NCBI GenBank assembly: GCA_015061985.1
Contig: SUVN01000006.1
Span: 39,886 to 103,885 of the forward strand
DNA from: Akkermansiaceae bacterium
GTDB taxonomy: Bacteria; Verrucomicrobiota; Verrucomicrobiia; Verrucomicrobiales; Akkermansiaceae
Length of the DNA stretch: 64,000 nucleotides
Direction: 5' to 3'
Position numbers and translations under genes: made by a program. A model generated the notes under the pieces. The model did no database searches, was not told the DNA's origin, and worked only from the letters and a program-made list of their open reading frames with translations. Below, one piece after another: positions 55,817 to 64,000 of the stretch; the stretch's first letter is position 1, and each line of letters starts with the position of its first letter.

Positions 55817-56500
55817 TTATGCGGGCTTGCTCTTGTTGATGGCCTCCACCAGCACGGAGAGGATCAGACGGATAGAGCGTACGGCGTCGTCGTTGCCCGG
55901 GATGGGGAAGTCCACGCTGTCGGGGTCGGCGTTCGTGTCGGTCAGCACGATGACGGGGATACCCAGGATGTGGGCCTCGCGGATGGCGATATCCTCGTGA
56001 TCAGCGCCGATGGCAACCATCACGTCGGGAGCGCCGCCCATGGTGCGGATACCCTGAAGGTTGCGCTGCAGCTTCTCGCGCTCACGGGCGAGGGCGGCGA
56101 GCTCCTTCTTGGACATGGACTTGTACTCGGGCTGCTTGTCGAGGTTCTCGAGGTAGTCAAGACGAGCGATGCTCTTCTTGATGGTGGTCATGTTGGTGAG
56201 CATACCGCCGAGCCAGCGGAAGTTCACATAGTACTGACCGGTAGCCTCAGCGGCCTCCTTCACAGCCTCCTGAGCCTGACGCTTGCAGCCCACGAAGAGA
56301 ATCTTCTTGTTCTTGGCGGCAAGATCGCTGAGGAAAGCGCTGGCCTTGTCCAGGCACTTCTCGGTTTCCTCCAGGTTGATGATGTGGATGCCATTCTTCT
56401 GGGTGAGAATGTACTTCTTCATGTTCGGGTGCCACTTGCGGGTCTGATGACCAAAGTGTACACCGGCTTCCACCATCTTTGTAACGAGTTCGTTAATCAT
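55817..56500 (-). CDS. rpsB: 30S ribosomal protein S2
   Basis: Component of the small ribosomal subunit. The 227-residue product shows MVEAGVHFGHQTRKWHPNMK, LFVGCKRQAQEAVKEAA, FRWLGGMLTNMTTI and IPVIVLTDTNADPDSVDFPIPGNDDA in shorter signature pieces. It leads the rpsB-tsf operon. The upstream ~240 bases to the divergent methyltransferase-like gene may hold a leader for autogenous control, but no structure was identified. Confidence 0.97.
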   Translation of the reverse strand: MINELVTKMVEAGVHFGHQTRKWHPNMKKYILTQKNGIHIINLEETEKCLDKASAFLSDLAAKNKKILFVGCKRQAQEAVKEAAEATGQYYVNFRWLGGMLTNMTTIKKSIARLDYLENLDKQPEYKSMSKKELAALAREREKLQRNLQGIRTMGGAPDVMVAIGADHEDIAIREAHILGIPVIVLTDTNADPDSVDFPIPGNDDAVRSIRLILSVLVEAINKSKPA

Positions 56501-56704
56501 TGTATTTATATGTGTTGTGCGTTCCTTGCGGCAGGTAACGCGGATTGTTGGAAGGTGCTGCGCTCTCGCCCCCAGCCCTCCGTTGTTGGTATTGCAGCAT
56601 CAGCGGGGACGCGCAGGATACTCCATTTGCGCCTCTTTGTCAATCAAAATCATTGAGAATTCTGCTCTTTACCACGTGTGGACGATACATGGAAAGCAAA
56701 AGGC

Positions 56705-56733
56705 TTGCGGGATGGGGAGAGGGATGGTATACT
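56705..56733 (+). promoter_or_regulatory. Predicted promoter of the 56745 gene
   Basis: TTGCGG (56705-56710), a 17-base spacer and TATACT (56728-56733), 11 bases before the ATG. Confidence 0.45.
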
Positions 56734-56744
56734 GGGCGCGTAAT

Positions 56745-57422
56745 ATGAAGCCCCTGACAAAATTAGGTGAGAAACAGATGGACGACGGTTCCCTGTGGGA
56801 GCTGTGGGAACGCGATGGTGTGCTGACGATTCAGCGCGACGGTATGCCCTGCGCCAATTCCTTTACCTACGGCAGCGAAGAATCGCTGGCAGAGATAGCT
56901 GTCTCTCCCATCACCCGCGCCGGGCAGCCCTGCATCCTGATTGCCGGGTTGGGGCTGGGCTACGGGCTGGCCAAGGTCATGCAGTGCCTGCCCAAGGAGA
57001 AGGCTCGCTTCATCGTGGCCGAACCGATTGCCGAGATTGTGGAGTGGAACCGCCGCTACGGCGAGCACACCGCCCTGTGGGAAGATAAGCGCGTGAGCGT
57101 GGAAACAGTGTCTGCCGCCCAGCTCTGCACCAAGCGCACCGGCTCGCTGCATGCTATCATCATGCGTCATACCCACGCCCGCTGCGAGTTGAAACTCAAT
57201 GAGGCACAGGCTTTTTTCAATGCGCTGAAAGGCGGTAGCCTTCTGGCCATCTCGCTGGCCAAGAGTGATAAGCGGCTGGAGAGCACGCTGCGCAAGGCCG
57301 GGTTCGAGACGAGCATTACACCGGTACCCGCCTCCTCCAAGGGCAAGCAGCAGCGCATGCACATCCTCCTGCTGGCACGCCGAGGTCGCTTTGTTCCCTT
57401 TGCAGAGCGCAATCCCTCCTGA
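56745..57422 (+). CDS. Spermidine synthase-like / SAM-fold protein, function unknown
   Basis: A 225-residue protein with a Rossmann-like methyltransferase core: ILIAGLGLGYGLAKVM as the glycine-rich SAM loop, FIVAEPIAEIVEWNRRYG as the acidic second strand, and HAIIMRHTHARCE in place of the usual catalytic segment. It resembles spermidine synthase-like proteins without the polyamine-binding residues being recognisable. The frame opens 76 codons upstream, but promoter and domain start support ATG 56745. It is followed after 26 bases by the FtsB/DivIC-like gene. Confidence 0.7.
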   Translation: MKPLTKLGEKQMDDGSLWELWERDGVLTIQRDGMPCANSFTYGSEESLAEIAVSPITRAGQPCILIAGLGLGYGLAKVMQCLPKEKARFIVAEPIAEIVEWNRRYGEHTALWEDKRVSVETVSAAQLCTKRTGSLHAIIMRHTHARCELKLNEAQAFFNALKGGSLLAISLAKSDKRLESTLRKAGFETSITPVPASSKGKQQRMHILLLARRGRFVPFAERNPS

Positions 57423-57448
57423 GCAAATAATCCCCACTGCCCTGTGCC

Positions 57449-57838
57449 ATGATGTTCCTGTTCCGCACACGTCGCCGCACCCTCGAAGAGCTGGAGGAAG
57501 TACGCTCCGGACGTGCGGCCGGTATAAGGGCTGTCATCACGGTGCTGGGCATCATCTTTCTGGTGCTGGTATCATTTCTGGTATCCATGCTGGCACTCAC
57601 ACCCATGCTGGAGCTTCAGGCTCTCCGCCAGCAGAAAAAACGTGTAGAGGAACTACTCATCCTCAAACGCAAGGAAGAAAAGGAAGCTCACGACCGCTTC
57701 CGCTGGACGGCTGATCCTGAATACTTTGAACAACTTGCCCGCGATAGAGCCAATATGGCCATGGAGGGTGAAACCGTCATCCGCAGACCGGAGAAAAAAG
57801 AGACTCCTCCCCCAACTCCTCAACCCCGCCGCAATTAA
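57449..57838 (+). CDS. FtsB/DivIC-like septum formation protein
   Basis: A 129-residue single-pass protein: a basic cytoplasmic N-terminus, a transmembrane helix (AVITVLGIIFLVLVSFLVSM), a coiled coil (LELQALRQQKKRVEELLILK) and the short conserved segment ADPEYFEQLARDRANMAMEGE, which matches the DPxYIExxARxxLGMVxxGE pattern of FtsB/DivIC. The C-terminus is Pro-rich. In other bacteria such proteins bridge the divisome complex FtsQ-FtsL. Assignment is good at family level. Confidence 0.82.
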   Translation: MMFLFRTRRRTLEELEEVRSGRAAGIRAVITVLGIIFLVLVSFLVSMLALTPMLELQALRQQKKRVEELLILKRKEEKEAHDRFRWTADPEYFEQLARDRANMAMEGETVIRRPEKKETPPPTPQPRRN

Positions 57839-57902
57839 AAAAGGGGCATATGTACATTGACAAGAATCTGACATTCCTTGTCGGTTCAGCTTGAACAAGC
57901 AG

Positions 57903-57941
57903 ATAAAAGAGGAGGCAACAGGCCTCAGCCATGCTGCCTCC
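57903..57941 (-). terminator. Probable terminator of dnaN
   Basis: GGAGGCA (57911-57917) and TGCCTCC (57935-57941) can pair, and on the minus strand TCTTTTA follows. Confidence 0.55.
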
Positions 57942-57974
57942 CCCACGTATCACCTTGGGAAAATCTTATGCTTA

Positions 57975-59063
57975 TTACACGTGTATCGGCATCAGCACAT
58001 ACAGGAACTCATCCGCCACACGCATGACACCGGGGCTGGAGGCATCGATGAGGTCGATGGCCACTTCGCAGTCGCCGACGGCTTTCAGCGGTGCCTGCAC
58101 AAAGTCAGCATTGAAGGCAATGGAAAGCTCGCGACCATTGTAGTCGATGGGCATTTCTTCATTGGCTTCACCCATGTTCTTAGCGCTGGACTGCACGCGC
58201 ATGGCGCCCGGCACGAACTGGAAGCTGACGATGTTGGACTTCTCTGAGGAAAGGAGAGAAACGCGGCGCACGGTCTCGTTAAGCTCCGGTGCGGGCAGGA
58301 CGATGCGCTCGTTGTAGCGGCTGGGAATCACCTGGCGATAGTTCGGATAGTTGCCGTCTATCAGCTTGGTGATGAGCAGCGTATCGCCGAAATCGAAGGC
58401 GGCCTGGTTGGTGGTGATGCGTACCATCACATCGCCGGCATCGCCCAGCAGGCGGTGCAGCTCTGCCACGGCGCGGCTGGGGATATCGATGCACACATTC
58501 TGGGATTCCGGGAACTCCAGCTCGTTCTCAAAGAGAGCCAGACGGCGACCATCCGTGGCCACCAGCGTAAGCTTGCCATCCTGGAAGCAGGTGTAGATAC
58601 CGTTGAGCACATAGCGCATGCCGTCGTTCGCAATGGCGAACTCGGTGTAGCGGAAGCCTTTGTTGAGCATGGCCTGCGGCACCTTGAACTCTCGCACCTC
58701 GCGGAAGGAGGGCAGCCCCGGGAACTCATCGGCACTCAGGCCATTGAGCTTGAATCGGGCACGGTTGCAGCAGATGGTGGCCACGGTATCCTTGACCTCT
58801 ACCTCCACCTCGCCATCGCGCAGCTCGCGGATGATGCTCTGCAGCTTCTTGGCCGGCAGGGTAACAGCACCCGGTTTCTCTACCATACAGGGTACTTTGG
58901 TCATGATGGTCAGCTCCATGTTGGTGGTCATGAGCTGCAACTCCCCGTCTGCCACGGAGAGCAGGACATTGGAGAGAATGGGCATGCTCGGGCGGGTAGA
59001 TACTGCACCCGTCACCTTGTTGAGCCCATCAAGAAGCACCTGTTTAGCAAGAGAAAATTTCAT
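57975..59063 (-). CDS. dnaN: DNA polymerase III beta clamp
   Basis: Sliding clamp that tethers DNA polymerase to the template. The 362-residue protein has the three-domain repeat typical of the family: SLAKQVLLDGLNKVTGAV, TRPSMPILSNVLL, RFKLNGLSADEFPGLPS, LTLVATDGRRLAL, and the C-terminal GVMRVADEFLYVLMPIHV in shorter pieces. dnaA and recF, which often surround it, are not adjacent, so this is not a classical oriC neighbourhood. AAAGGA eight bases upstream is a fair ribosome-binding site. Confidence 0.96.
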   Translation of the reverse strand: MKFSLAKQVLLDGLNKVTGAVSTRPSMPILSNVLLSVADGELQLMTTNMELTIMTKVPCMVEKPGAVTLPAKKLQSIIRELRDGEVEVEVKDTVATICCNRARFKLNGLSADEFPGLPSFREVREFKVPQAMLNKGFRYTEFAIANDGMRYVLNGIYTCFQDGKLTLVATDGRRLALFENELEFPESQNVCIDIPSRAVAELHRLLGDAGDVMVRITTNQAAFDFGDTLLITKLIDGNYPNYRQVIPSRYNERIVLPAPELNETVRRVSLLSSEKSNIVSFQFVPGAMRVQSSAKNMGEANEEMPIDYNGRELSIAFNADFVQAPLKAVGDCEVAIDLIDASSPGVMRVADEFLYVLMPIHV

Positions 59064-59084
59064 ACGATATCCTTTGTTGCGCTC

Positions 59085-59113
59085 ATTTTACCCATTGTCA
59101 TGCCAACTGGCAA
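59085..59113 (-). promoter_or_regulatory. Predicted promoter of dnaN
   Basis: On the minus strand TTGCCA (plus 59108-59113), a 17-base spacer and TAAAAT (plus 59085-59090), 21 bases before the ATG. Confidence 0.5.
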
Positions 59114-59262
59114 GCCAAAATCGCGAAATTCACCAGATTTTCTACCAGTTTTTCAGAACCTATACCATATCTTGTGTAAAAAAATAATTTACCCCGCCGG
59201 AAAGTGTACTAATTCCATCCGGCGGGGGCGAACGTGTATTTAAGTTTTCTTAAAAGTCTCTT

Positions 59263-59877
59263 TTAGTGTTCAAACCGAGTGGCACGGCAGCGAATCCAGT
59301 CGGCAAACTGTCGGAGAGCGTTTCCACGGTGAGAAATGGTGTTTTTGGCGGCGGCGGGAAGCTCTGCCATGGTGCAGGTATAGCCCTGCGGCACAAAGAG
59401 GGGGTCGTATCCGAATCCCTGTAAGCCGCGAGGGTGAAGGGTGATACGTCCTTCCACAGTGCCGCAGAAGTGTGCTATCTCGAGACCGTTCTCCGCCAGG
59501 GAGAGGGCGCAGACGAAGCGGGCGGGGAACGGAGCCCAGCCGCGCAGCACACTGAGCTCTCGCAGGAGCTTGGCGTTGTTATCCGCATCCCGGCCGTGTT
59601 CACCGGCATAGCGGGCAGAGAGGACACCGGGTGCACCATTCAGGGTATCCACACAGAGGCCGGAATCATCCGCCAACACCAATCCGCTGAAAACAGACGA
59701 AATACCTTCGGCTTTCAGGCGGGCATTGGCAGCAAAGGTGTGGCCGGTTTCTTCCACCTCCGGTGCATCCGGAAAATCCAACAGCGTGGAAACCTTATAC
59801 TCCGGGGGAAGAATGGCGGCAATTTCCTGCGCCTTGTGGGCATTACGAGTGGCAATGAGAATCGGTATCTGAGTCAT
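59263..59877 (-). CDS. rdgB: XTP/dITP pyrophosphatase (RdgB/HAM1 family)
   Basis: Removes non-canonical purine nucleotides (dITP, XTP) from the nucleotide pool. The 204-residue protein has LIATRNAHKAQEI at the N-terminus, EETGHTFAANARLKA, VLADDSGLCVD with the catalytic Asp, GAPGVLSARYAGE, GRDADNNAKLLREL and the closing GFGYDPLF and SHRGNAL motifs. ATG 59877 begins the family domain and lies 35 bases inside the end of the MATE gene, indicating coupled translation. Confidence 0.94.
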   Translation of the reverse strand: MTQIPILIATRNAHKAQEIAAILPPEYKVSTLLDFPDAPEVEETGHTFAANARLKAEGISSVFSGLVLADDSGLCVDTLNGAPGVLSARYAGEHGRDADNNAKLLRELSVLRGWAPFPARFVCALSLAENGLEIAHFCGTVEGRITLHPRGLQGFGYDPLFVPQGYTCTMAELPAAAKNTISHRGNALRQFADWIRCRATRFEH

Positions 59878-61258
59878 GGATGGGGGTGTGATAGGTCTTT
59901 TTAACAAGGATACGGGTCAGGAAGAGGTAAATGACAATGAAGCCCAGAGTGACGGAGAGCACATCTGCCACCACCTGAGAGAACCAGACACCGTCCGTCG
60001 CAAAATAATGCGGCAACACCAGCAGACAGGGGATGAGGAAGATGAACTGGCGGGTCATGTTCAGGAAGATACTCATCACCGGGCGACCGATGGCCTGGAA
60101 GAAGTTGCCGATGACAATCTGGGACCCGATGAGCGGGAAGACCAGCGCCATGATGCGGGTGCCCCGGGTGGAAATCTCAATGAGTCTGGAGGAATCACCG
60201 CCTTCATCCTTCACGAAGAGCATGACCATCTCCTGTGGGAAGAGCTCCATCATCAGCCAGCCGAAGGTGGTGATGACGCTACCGGCCAGCATGGCATAGA
60301 AGAGCACACGCTTCACGCGACCATAATTACCCATGCCCAGATTATAACCGGCGATGGGTTGCATGCCCTGGGTAATACCCAGCACAATCATGACAAAGAA
60401 GAAAATCACGCGGTTGATGATACCGAAAGCGCCGGCACCCATGGGCCCCTCACAGAGTTGCAGGGCGTAGTTATAGGCTACCACCACCAGGCAGCCGCAG
60501 GCATTCAGCAGGCAGGGCGGGAGACCCACCAGACAGATACGCCGCAAAATGGGGCCGCACAATTTATAGATACCCCGGCGGAAATGCAGCACGCTGCTGC
60601 GACGCAGCAGATGAGATATCACCCAGATAAGCCCGACCGCCTGCGCCAGCACAATGGAGAGCCCTGCCCCGGTCATGCCCCAATCCAGCACATAGATGAA
60701 GAGGTGGGCGCAGCTCACATTCACCACCAGAGAGATGAGCAGGCTGACCATGGCCTGTTTCGGGTAGCCGCTGGCGCGCATGAGGTGGTTCAGATTCATG
60801 AACAGGTTAGTGATGGGATAACCCAGCAACAGCACCAGCATGAAATCGTAGGCGGGCTTCATCGTCTCACCGGAAATGCCAAAGACGCGCAGAATCGGCT
60901 CCAGCAGCGGCACCGGAAGCAAGCCCAGCAACAGACCGGCAATGAGGCTGATAACCAGACAATGCCCCAGAATACGGAAAGCGCGGTCAAAATCCTGCTG
61001 TCCCAGAGAGATGGATGCCAGTGAGGAACAGCCCAGACCAATCATGGAACCGACGGCCACCATCAGATTGGTGATGGGGAAGGCCAGCGCCATGGCAGCA
61101 ATGGCATACGGCCCGCAACACTGGCCTATGTACATGGCATCCACCAGATTGTACACCGACATGGCTGCCATGCCCACAATCGCCGGCAAAGAATACTGCG
61201 CCAGCAGCCGCGCAATCGGCTTACTCTCCAACTCCACCAGCTTGGCATCCTTCTGCAT
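59843..61258 (-). CDS. MATE-family efflux transporter
   Basis: A 471-residue inner-membrane protein with 12 predicted helices. MATE features are IARLLAQYSLPAIVGMAAMSVYNLVD at the N-terminus (in pieces), IGLGCSSLASISLGQQDFDRA, and the second half with GITQGMQPIAGYNLGMG. It resembles MepA/NorM-type Na+ or H+ antiporters that export cationic drugs. ATG 61258 lies eight bases after a predicted -10. It overlaps rdgB at its 3' end. Confidence 0.92.
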   Translation of the reverse strand: MQKDAKLVELESKPIARLLAQYSLPAIVGMAAMSVYNLVDAMYIGQCCGPYAIAAMALAFPITNLMVAVGSMIGLGCSSLASISLGQQDFDRAFRILGHCLVISLIAGLLLGLLPVPLLEPILRVFGISGETMKPAYDFMLVLLLGYPITNLFMNLNHLMRASGYPKQAMVSLLISLVVNVSCAHLFIYVLDWGMTGAGLSIVLAQAVGLIWVISHLLRRSSVLHFRRGIYKLCGPILRRICLVGLPPCLLNACGCLVVVAYNYALQLCEGPMGAGAFGIINRVIFFFVMIVLGITQGMQPIAGYNLGMGNYGRVKRVLFYAMLAGSVITTFGWLMMELFPQEMVMLFVKDEGGDSSRLIEISTRGTRIMALVFPLIGSQIVIGNFFQAIGRPVMSIFLNMTRQFIFLIPCLLVLPHYFATDGVWFSQVVADVLSVTLGFIVIYLFLTRILVKKTYHTPIHDSDTDSHCHS

Positions 61259-61266
61259 ATGCAGAT

Positions 61267-61295
61267 AAGATACGACCGGGACGGAGCTTTGTCAA
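61267..61295 (-). promoter_or_regulatory. Predicted promoter of the MATE-rdgB pair
   Basis: On the minus strand a perfect TTGACA (plus 61290-61295), a 17-base spacer and TATCTT (plus 61267-61272), eight bases before the ATG. Confidence 0.5.
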
Positions 61296-61297
61296 GC

Positions 61298-63787
61298 TCA
61301 GCGTTTCTTCTTAATCTCACGGATTTCCTCGCTACCGCGACGGCGGATGCGCTGCGGCTCGGGGCGTTTGAGTCGGAGTTTGGCGCGGATGCGGCGACCT
61401 CGCTTGTCTCGCATCTTGCTGCGGATGCGGATGGTGCGGAAGCGTTTGGGGTCTACCTCATGCCCCTTGCCGGCAGAGGACGGGGTCTTGACGGTCTCAA
61501 TATCGCGGCGAATTTCTCGGACGGCGATGTCAAAGGGGTCTTCCGGGACTTCCGGTTCAGTGGCTTCACCCTCAGCAGGTTGGTCAGCGGCTTCGCCCGG
61601 TTCAGCGTCCGGGTCCATGGGGGCAACGGGGTCATCCAGGCGCTCGGCATCGCGGCGGGCGATGATATCGTCCATCTCCGGGTCATTCTTGCGAAGCTCG
61701 TTGGCCTCTTCCTGCGGATTGACGGTTTCGACGAGGTCCTCACCGGGCTGATTGGTGTTATCCGGGTGGTTACGCAGGTACTGCTCAAACTCGGGGTCAG
61801 GCTCAGCGCCGTTGGCGATACTGCGGTCGTATGCACGCGCGGCTTCGGGAATTTTCTTCATTTCGGCATAGAGACGAGCCATGTTGTAATGGGCATCACC
61901 CAGACCGGATTTCAGCTTCACGGCTGCGGCAAAATGCTTCAGTGCAGCATCGTATTCACCGCTGATGGCTTCGATATTGGCAAGATAGAAGAAAGCCTCT
62001 GCGTTGCCGGGATCCAGCTCGATGGTGCGGGCAAACATGATGCGCGCCTCGTCCATCCGGTCAAGGCGGTAGTGGCAGATACCGGCCAGATAGTACGAGA
62101 TGGCCAGATCCGGTGCCAGACGGGCAGCGCGGGTGAGGTATTCGATACCCTCCTCGCACTTGTTGCGGTACAGAAGAATCGTGCCCAGATTCACCAGCCC
62201 CGCCACGTGGTCAGGGTTGGAATCATAGAGAGTGCGGTAAAGCTGTTCGGCGGCGGTGTAGCGACCCTTGGAGAACGCCTTGGCGGCCAGGTTGGCCAAA
62301 GCCTCGGCTTCCAGACCCTCACGCACGGCAGCAGCGGCTTCCTGCTCTCCCTGTTCGGTACCGGCCACGCTGTTCTTTACGGCTTCCATGACCCGCCGCT
62401 CGGCATCCGTCAAATCCAGACTGCTTTCCTGGTCCAGCTTCTGGAGGGCAGAAAGGGTGGCAGGGTCCTGATTCTTAATCTGCTTATAGGTCTCGATGAG
62501 GAGCTTTCGCCCCTCTTCCTGCATGGCGATGGTGCGTTTCTGCTTGGCAATCACCTCTCGCAGCAACTTGTTTTCCTCTGCCAGAGCGGGGTCAACATTC
62601 GGTGCATTGGCCTGTGTCTCCAAATCGGCTTCCAGATTATTGAGACGCTCCGTGAGGTCGGACACACGGCGGCGGTAGCCCATATTCTCCTCATAGATAC
62701 CGCTCATTTCATCGCGGAGGCGGTCGGCCTCTGCGCGGGCTTCATCCAGCTGCTGCTGCATAACGGCCTGCTGGTCGCCGGAGCCGGCCATTTGCGACTC
62801 CAGTTCCGCCACACGCGCCTGAGCATCTTTCAGCTGCTGATCAAGCGTAAGGTTCTGATCCAGCAGAGCCTTGGTCTTTTCCGGGCTGTTCAGCTCCACG
62901 ATGGCTCTCAATTGCTCGTTCTCAGCCTTCAGGGCATCGCGCTCGCGGGTGACACGCTCCAGTTCTGCCTGAGTGGCAGCCAGAGTGGTTTCCAGTTCTG
63001 CCACGCGGGATTCGGCTTTCTGTCGGGCATCCTCGGAGGCGCGGTACTTGGCCTCCATCTCTGCCAGCTGGCGAGAGAGGGAGTCCACCACCTGATTACC
63101 GGCAGCGCGTTCCGAGGTAATTTGTTCCTGGAGGCTTTCGTAGCGCTCCTTGTACATCTTCTGCTCCGTCTGGGCGACGATGAGCTGCTTCTGCACATCC
63201 TCAAACTTCGTGTTCAGCTCTTTGTAGGCGGCAGCCATGCGGCGGCACTCCTCCTGTGCCAGCGCCAGCGCGTTGTAAAGCTTTTTGTCCGTGCTGTCAT
63301 AGTCCGGCAGTTCAATGGGCTGATAGTTCGAGGGCGCAGCCTCTCCATCCGCCGGCGGATTGATTGGCTGTGGCACCAGCGTGGTGCGCGGCCCCTCCAT
63401 GGAAATGGGACGCCCGGGCTGGCGACCCGTCGGGATGGGTGCATCCTTGGCTTTCTGACGATAGGTCGCCATATTCTCTGCCAGCAAACGGCGGCGCATG
63501 GATACCAGATTGCTCTTCCAGTTCGGATAATCCTTCACAATGCCGGCCAGGATTTTCTCTGCCTGCTGACCGCGGGAAATGGCGGCATTGTAGTTCTGCT
63601 GCTGCGCCAGACGCTCCGACTCGCGGCAAAGGCGGTAGGCCGTCAGGTAAATTTCTGCCGGATCCTGCACCACCTGCCGATTAACTGCTGTTGCAGGGGT
63701 CTGAGGCTGTTGAGCATAGAGCGGTGCCCACGCCGTCAGCGCGAGAGAGCAGAGAATGGCAGCAGTGCTGGTGCGAAACGAATTCAT
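61298..63787 (-). CDS. Exported coiled-coil and TPR protein with a basic C-terminal tail
   Basis: An 829-residue protein starting with a signal peptide (MNSFRTSTAAILCSLALTAWA, cleavage near LYAQQ). Residues ~170-470 are a long coiled coil rich in Glu, Gln, Ala and Arg. About four TPR repeats follow (~530-690; e.g. AEQLYRTLYDSNPDHVAGLVN and EARIMFARTIELDPGNAEA). An acidic linker and an Arg/Lys-rich tail of ~50 residues end the protein. A GTG six codons upstream abuts a predicted -10, so ATG 63787 is preferred. It probably acts as a periplasmic scaffold; the partner is unknown. Confidence 0.8.
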   Translation of the reverse strand: MNSFRTSTAAILCSLALTAWAPLYAQQPQTPATAVNRQVVQDPAEIYLTAYRLCRESERLAQQQNYNAAISRGQQAEKILAGIVKDYPNWKSNLVSMRRRLLAENMATYRQKAKDAPIPTGRQPGRPISMEGPRTTLVPQPINPPADGEAAPSNYQPIELPDYDSTDKKLYNALALAQEECRRMAAAYKELNTKFEDVQKQLIVAQTEQKMYKERYESLQEQITSERAAGNQVVDSLSRQLAEMEAKYRASEDARQKAESRVAELETTLAATQAELERVTRERDALKAENEQLRAIVELNSPEKTKALLDQNLTLDQQLKDAQARVAELESQMAGSGDQQAVMQQQLDEARAEADRLRDEMSGIYEENMGYRRRVSDLTERLNNLEADLETQANAPNVDPALAEENKLLREVIAKQKRTIAMQEEGRKLLIETYKQIKNQDPATLSALQKLDQESSLDLTDAERRVMEAVKNSVAGTEQGEQEAAAAVREGLEAEALANLAAKAFSKGRYTAAEQLYRTLYDSNPDHVAGLVNLGTILLYRNKCEEGIEYLTRAARLAPDLAISYYLAGICHYRLDRMDEARIMFARTIELDPGNAEAFFYLANIEAISGEYDAALKHFAAAVKLKSGLGDAHYNMARLYAEMKKIPEAARAYDRSIANGAEPDPEFEQYLRNHPDNTNQPGEDLVETVNPQEEANELRKNDPEMDDIIARRDAERLDDPVAPMDPDAEPGEAADQPAEGEATEPEVPEDPFDIAVREIRRDIETVKTPSSAGKGHEVDPKRFRTIRIRSKMRDKRGRRIRAKLRLKRPEPQRIRRRGSEEIREIKKKR

Positions 63788-63875
63788 GGAACAGAGATGC
63801 AACACATCTTACCTGATTACCCTCTTATTGCAAGATTGAATCGTGTCAAATTGTGTTGGGTATATACCCAAAACG

Positions 63876-64000
63876 ATCGAGTAGGGGGACTTTCGTCCCC
63901 CTCTCACACCACCGTACGTGCGAATTACCGCATACGGCGGTTTCCAATCAGCGTTTGAGGAGTTGATAAAACGAGATATATCCCTCTGCTCGTAGCCAAG
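63876..64000 (-). mobile_element. 3' end of a group II intron (domains V and VI), continuing past the window edge
   Basis: On the minus strand the 34 bases at 63908-63941 fold as a canonical domain V: ACCGCCGTA pairs with TACGGTGGT, TGCG with CGCA under a short loop, with the two-base CG bulge. It is followed by a domain VI-type hairpin (GGGGGAC/GTCCCCC, 63884-63901) and the end TACTCGAT near 63876. The catalytic triad reads CGC. The maturase gene should lie beyond base 64000. Confidence 0.82.

Overview
The window looks like chromosomal DNA of a gut-type Verrucomicrobium, probably near Akkermansiaceae. This is inferred from Gram-negative envelope genes (bamA, lpxI, a large autotransporter with a C-terminal beta-barrel, RlpA), high-GC codon use, prepilin-like and coiled-coil/TPR secreted proteins, and scarce Shine-Dalgarno sites. 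No rRNA or tRNA gene was recognised, so the assignment rests on protein character only.

Layout. 1-10574: housekeeping and envelope genes: the 3' part of tyrS, a small lipoprotein-like gene, trigger factor, a 1.7k-residue autotransporter, and the tal-galE pair on the minus strand. 10575-12013: an AT-rich stretch with no convincing gene. 12014-25271: an accessory defence island. It holds a membrane protein and a DUF4143-type ATPase, a tyrosine recombinase, a single-polypeptide Type ISP restriction-modification enzyme, a protein with a DUF4365/PD-(D/E)XK-like N-terminus, an AbiE toxin-antitoxin pair and a HipBA pair. 25374-29441: groEL, groES, dnaK. 29856-36000: two inverted copies of a ~185-215 bp dispersed repeat flank an ABC ATPase, ilvC, a prepilin-like gene, tilS, an MFS transporter and a rhodanese. 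36004-40945: a podovirus-type prophage remnant with portal, Bbp19-like, scaffold-like and tail-tubular-like genes but no capsid or large terminase. 40951-45380: the pyruvate dehydrogenase E1/E2 operon ending in lpxI. 45446-54366: a C39-like secreted protein, bamA, a Nudix protein, an RNase III-like protein, an isolated nuoBC pair, rlpA and a sugar-porter-like MFS gene. 54846-63787: tsf-rpsB, a small SAM-fold protein, an FtsB/DivIC-like gene, dnaN, an XTP pyrophosphatase, a MATE pump and a TPR/coiled-coil protein. The right edge enters the 3' end of a group II intron.

How the parts relate. The most interesting locus is 14944-15152. A tyrosine recombinase gene and the Type ISP restriction enzyme gene diverge from a short interval bounded by perfect 18-bp inverted repeats. 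The right repeat forms the spacer of the predicted restriction-gene promoter, with the -35 inside the interval and the -10 outside. This is the geometry of a phase-variable promoter, although a two-site operator is a real alternative.

A second theme is promoter placement. About fifteen genes have a -35/-10 pair 16-17 bp apart whose -10 ends only 6-11 bases before the start codon. This predicts widespread leaderless or near-leaderless mRNAs and was used to choose several start codons. A third is a group of four TTATTCACA sequences (perfect DnaA-box matches) beside AT-rich DNA at 36633-36721.
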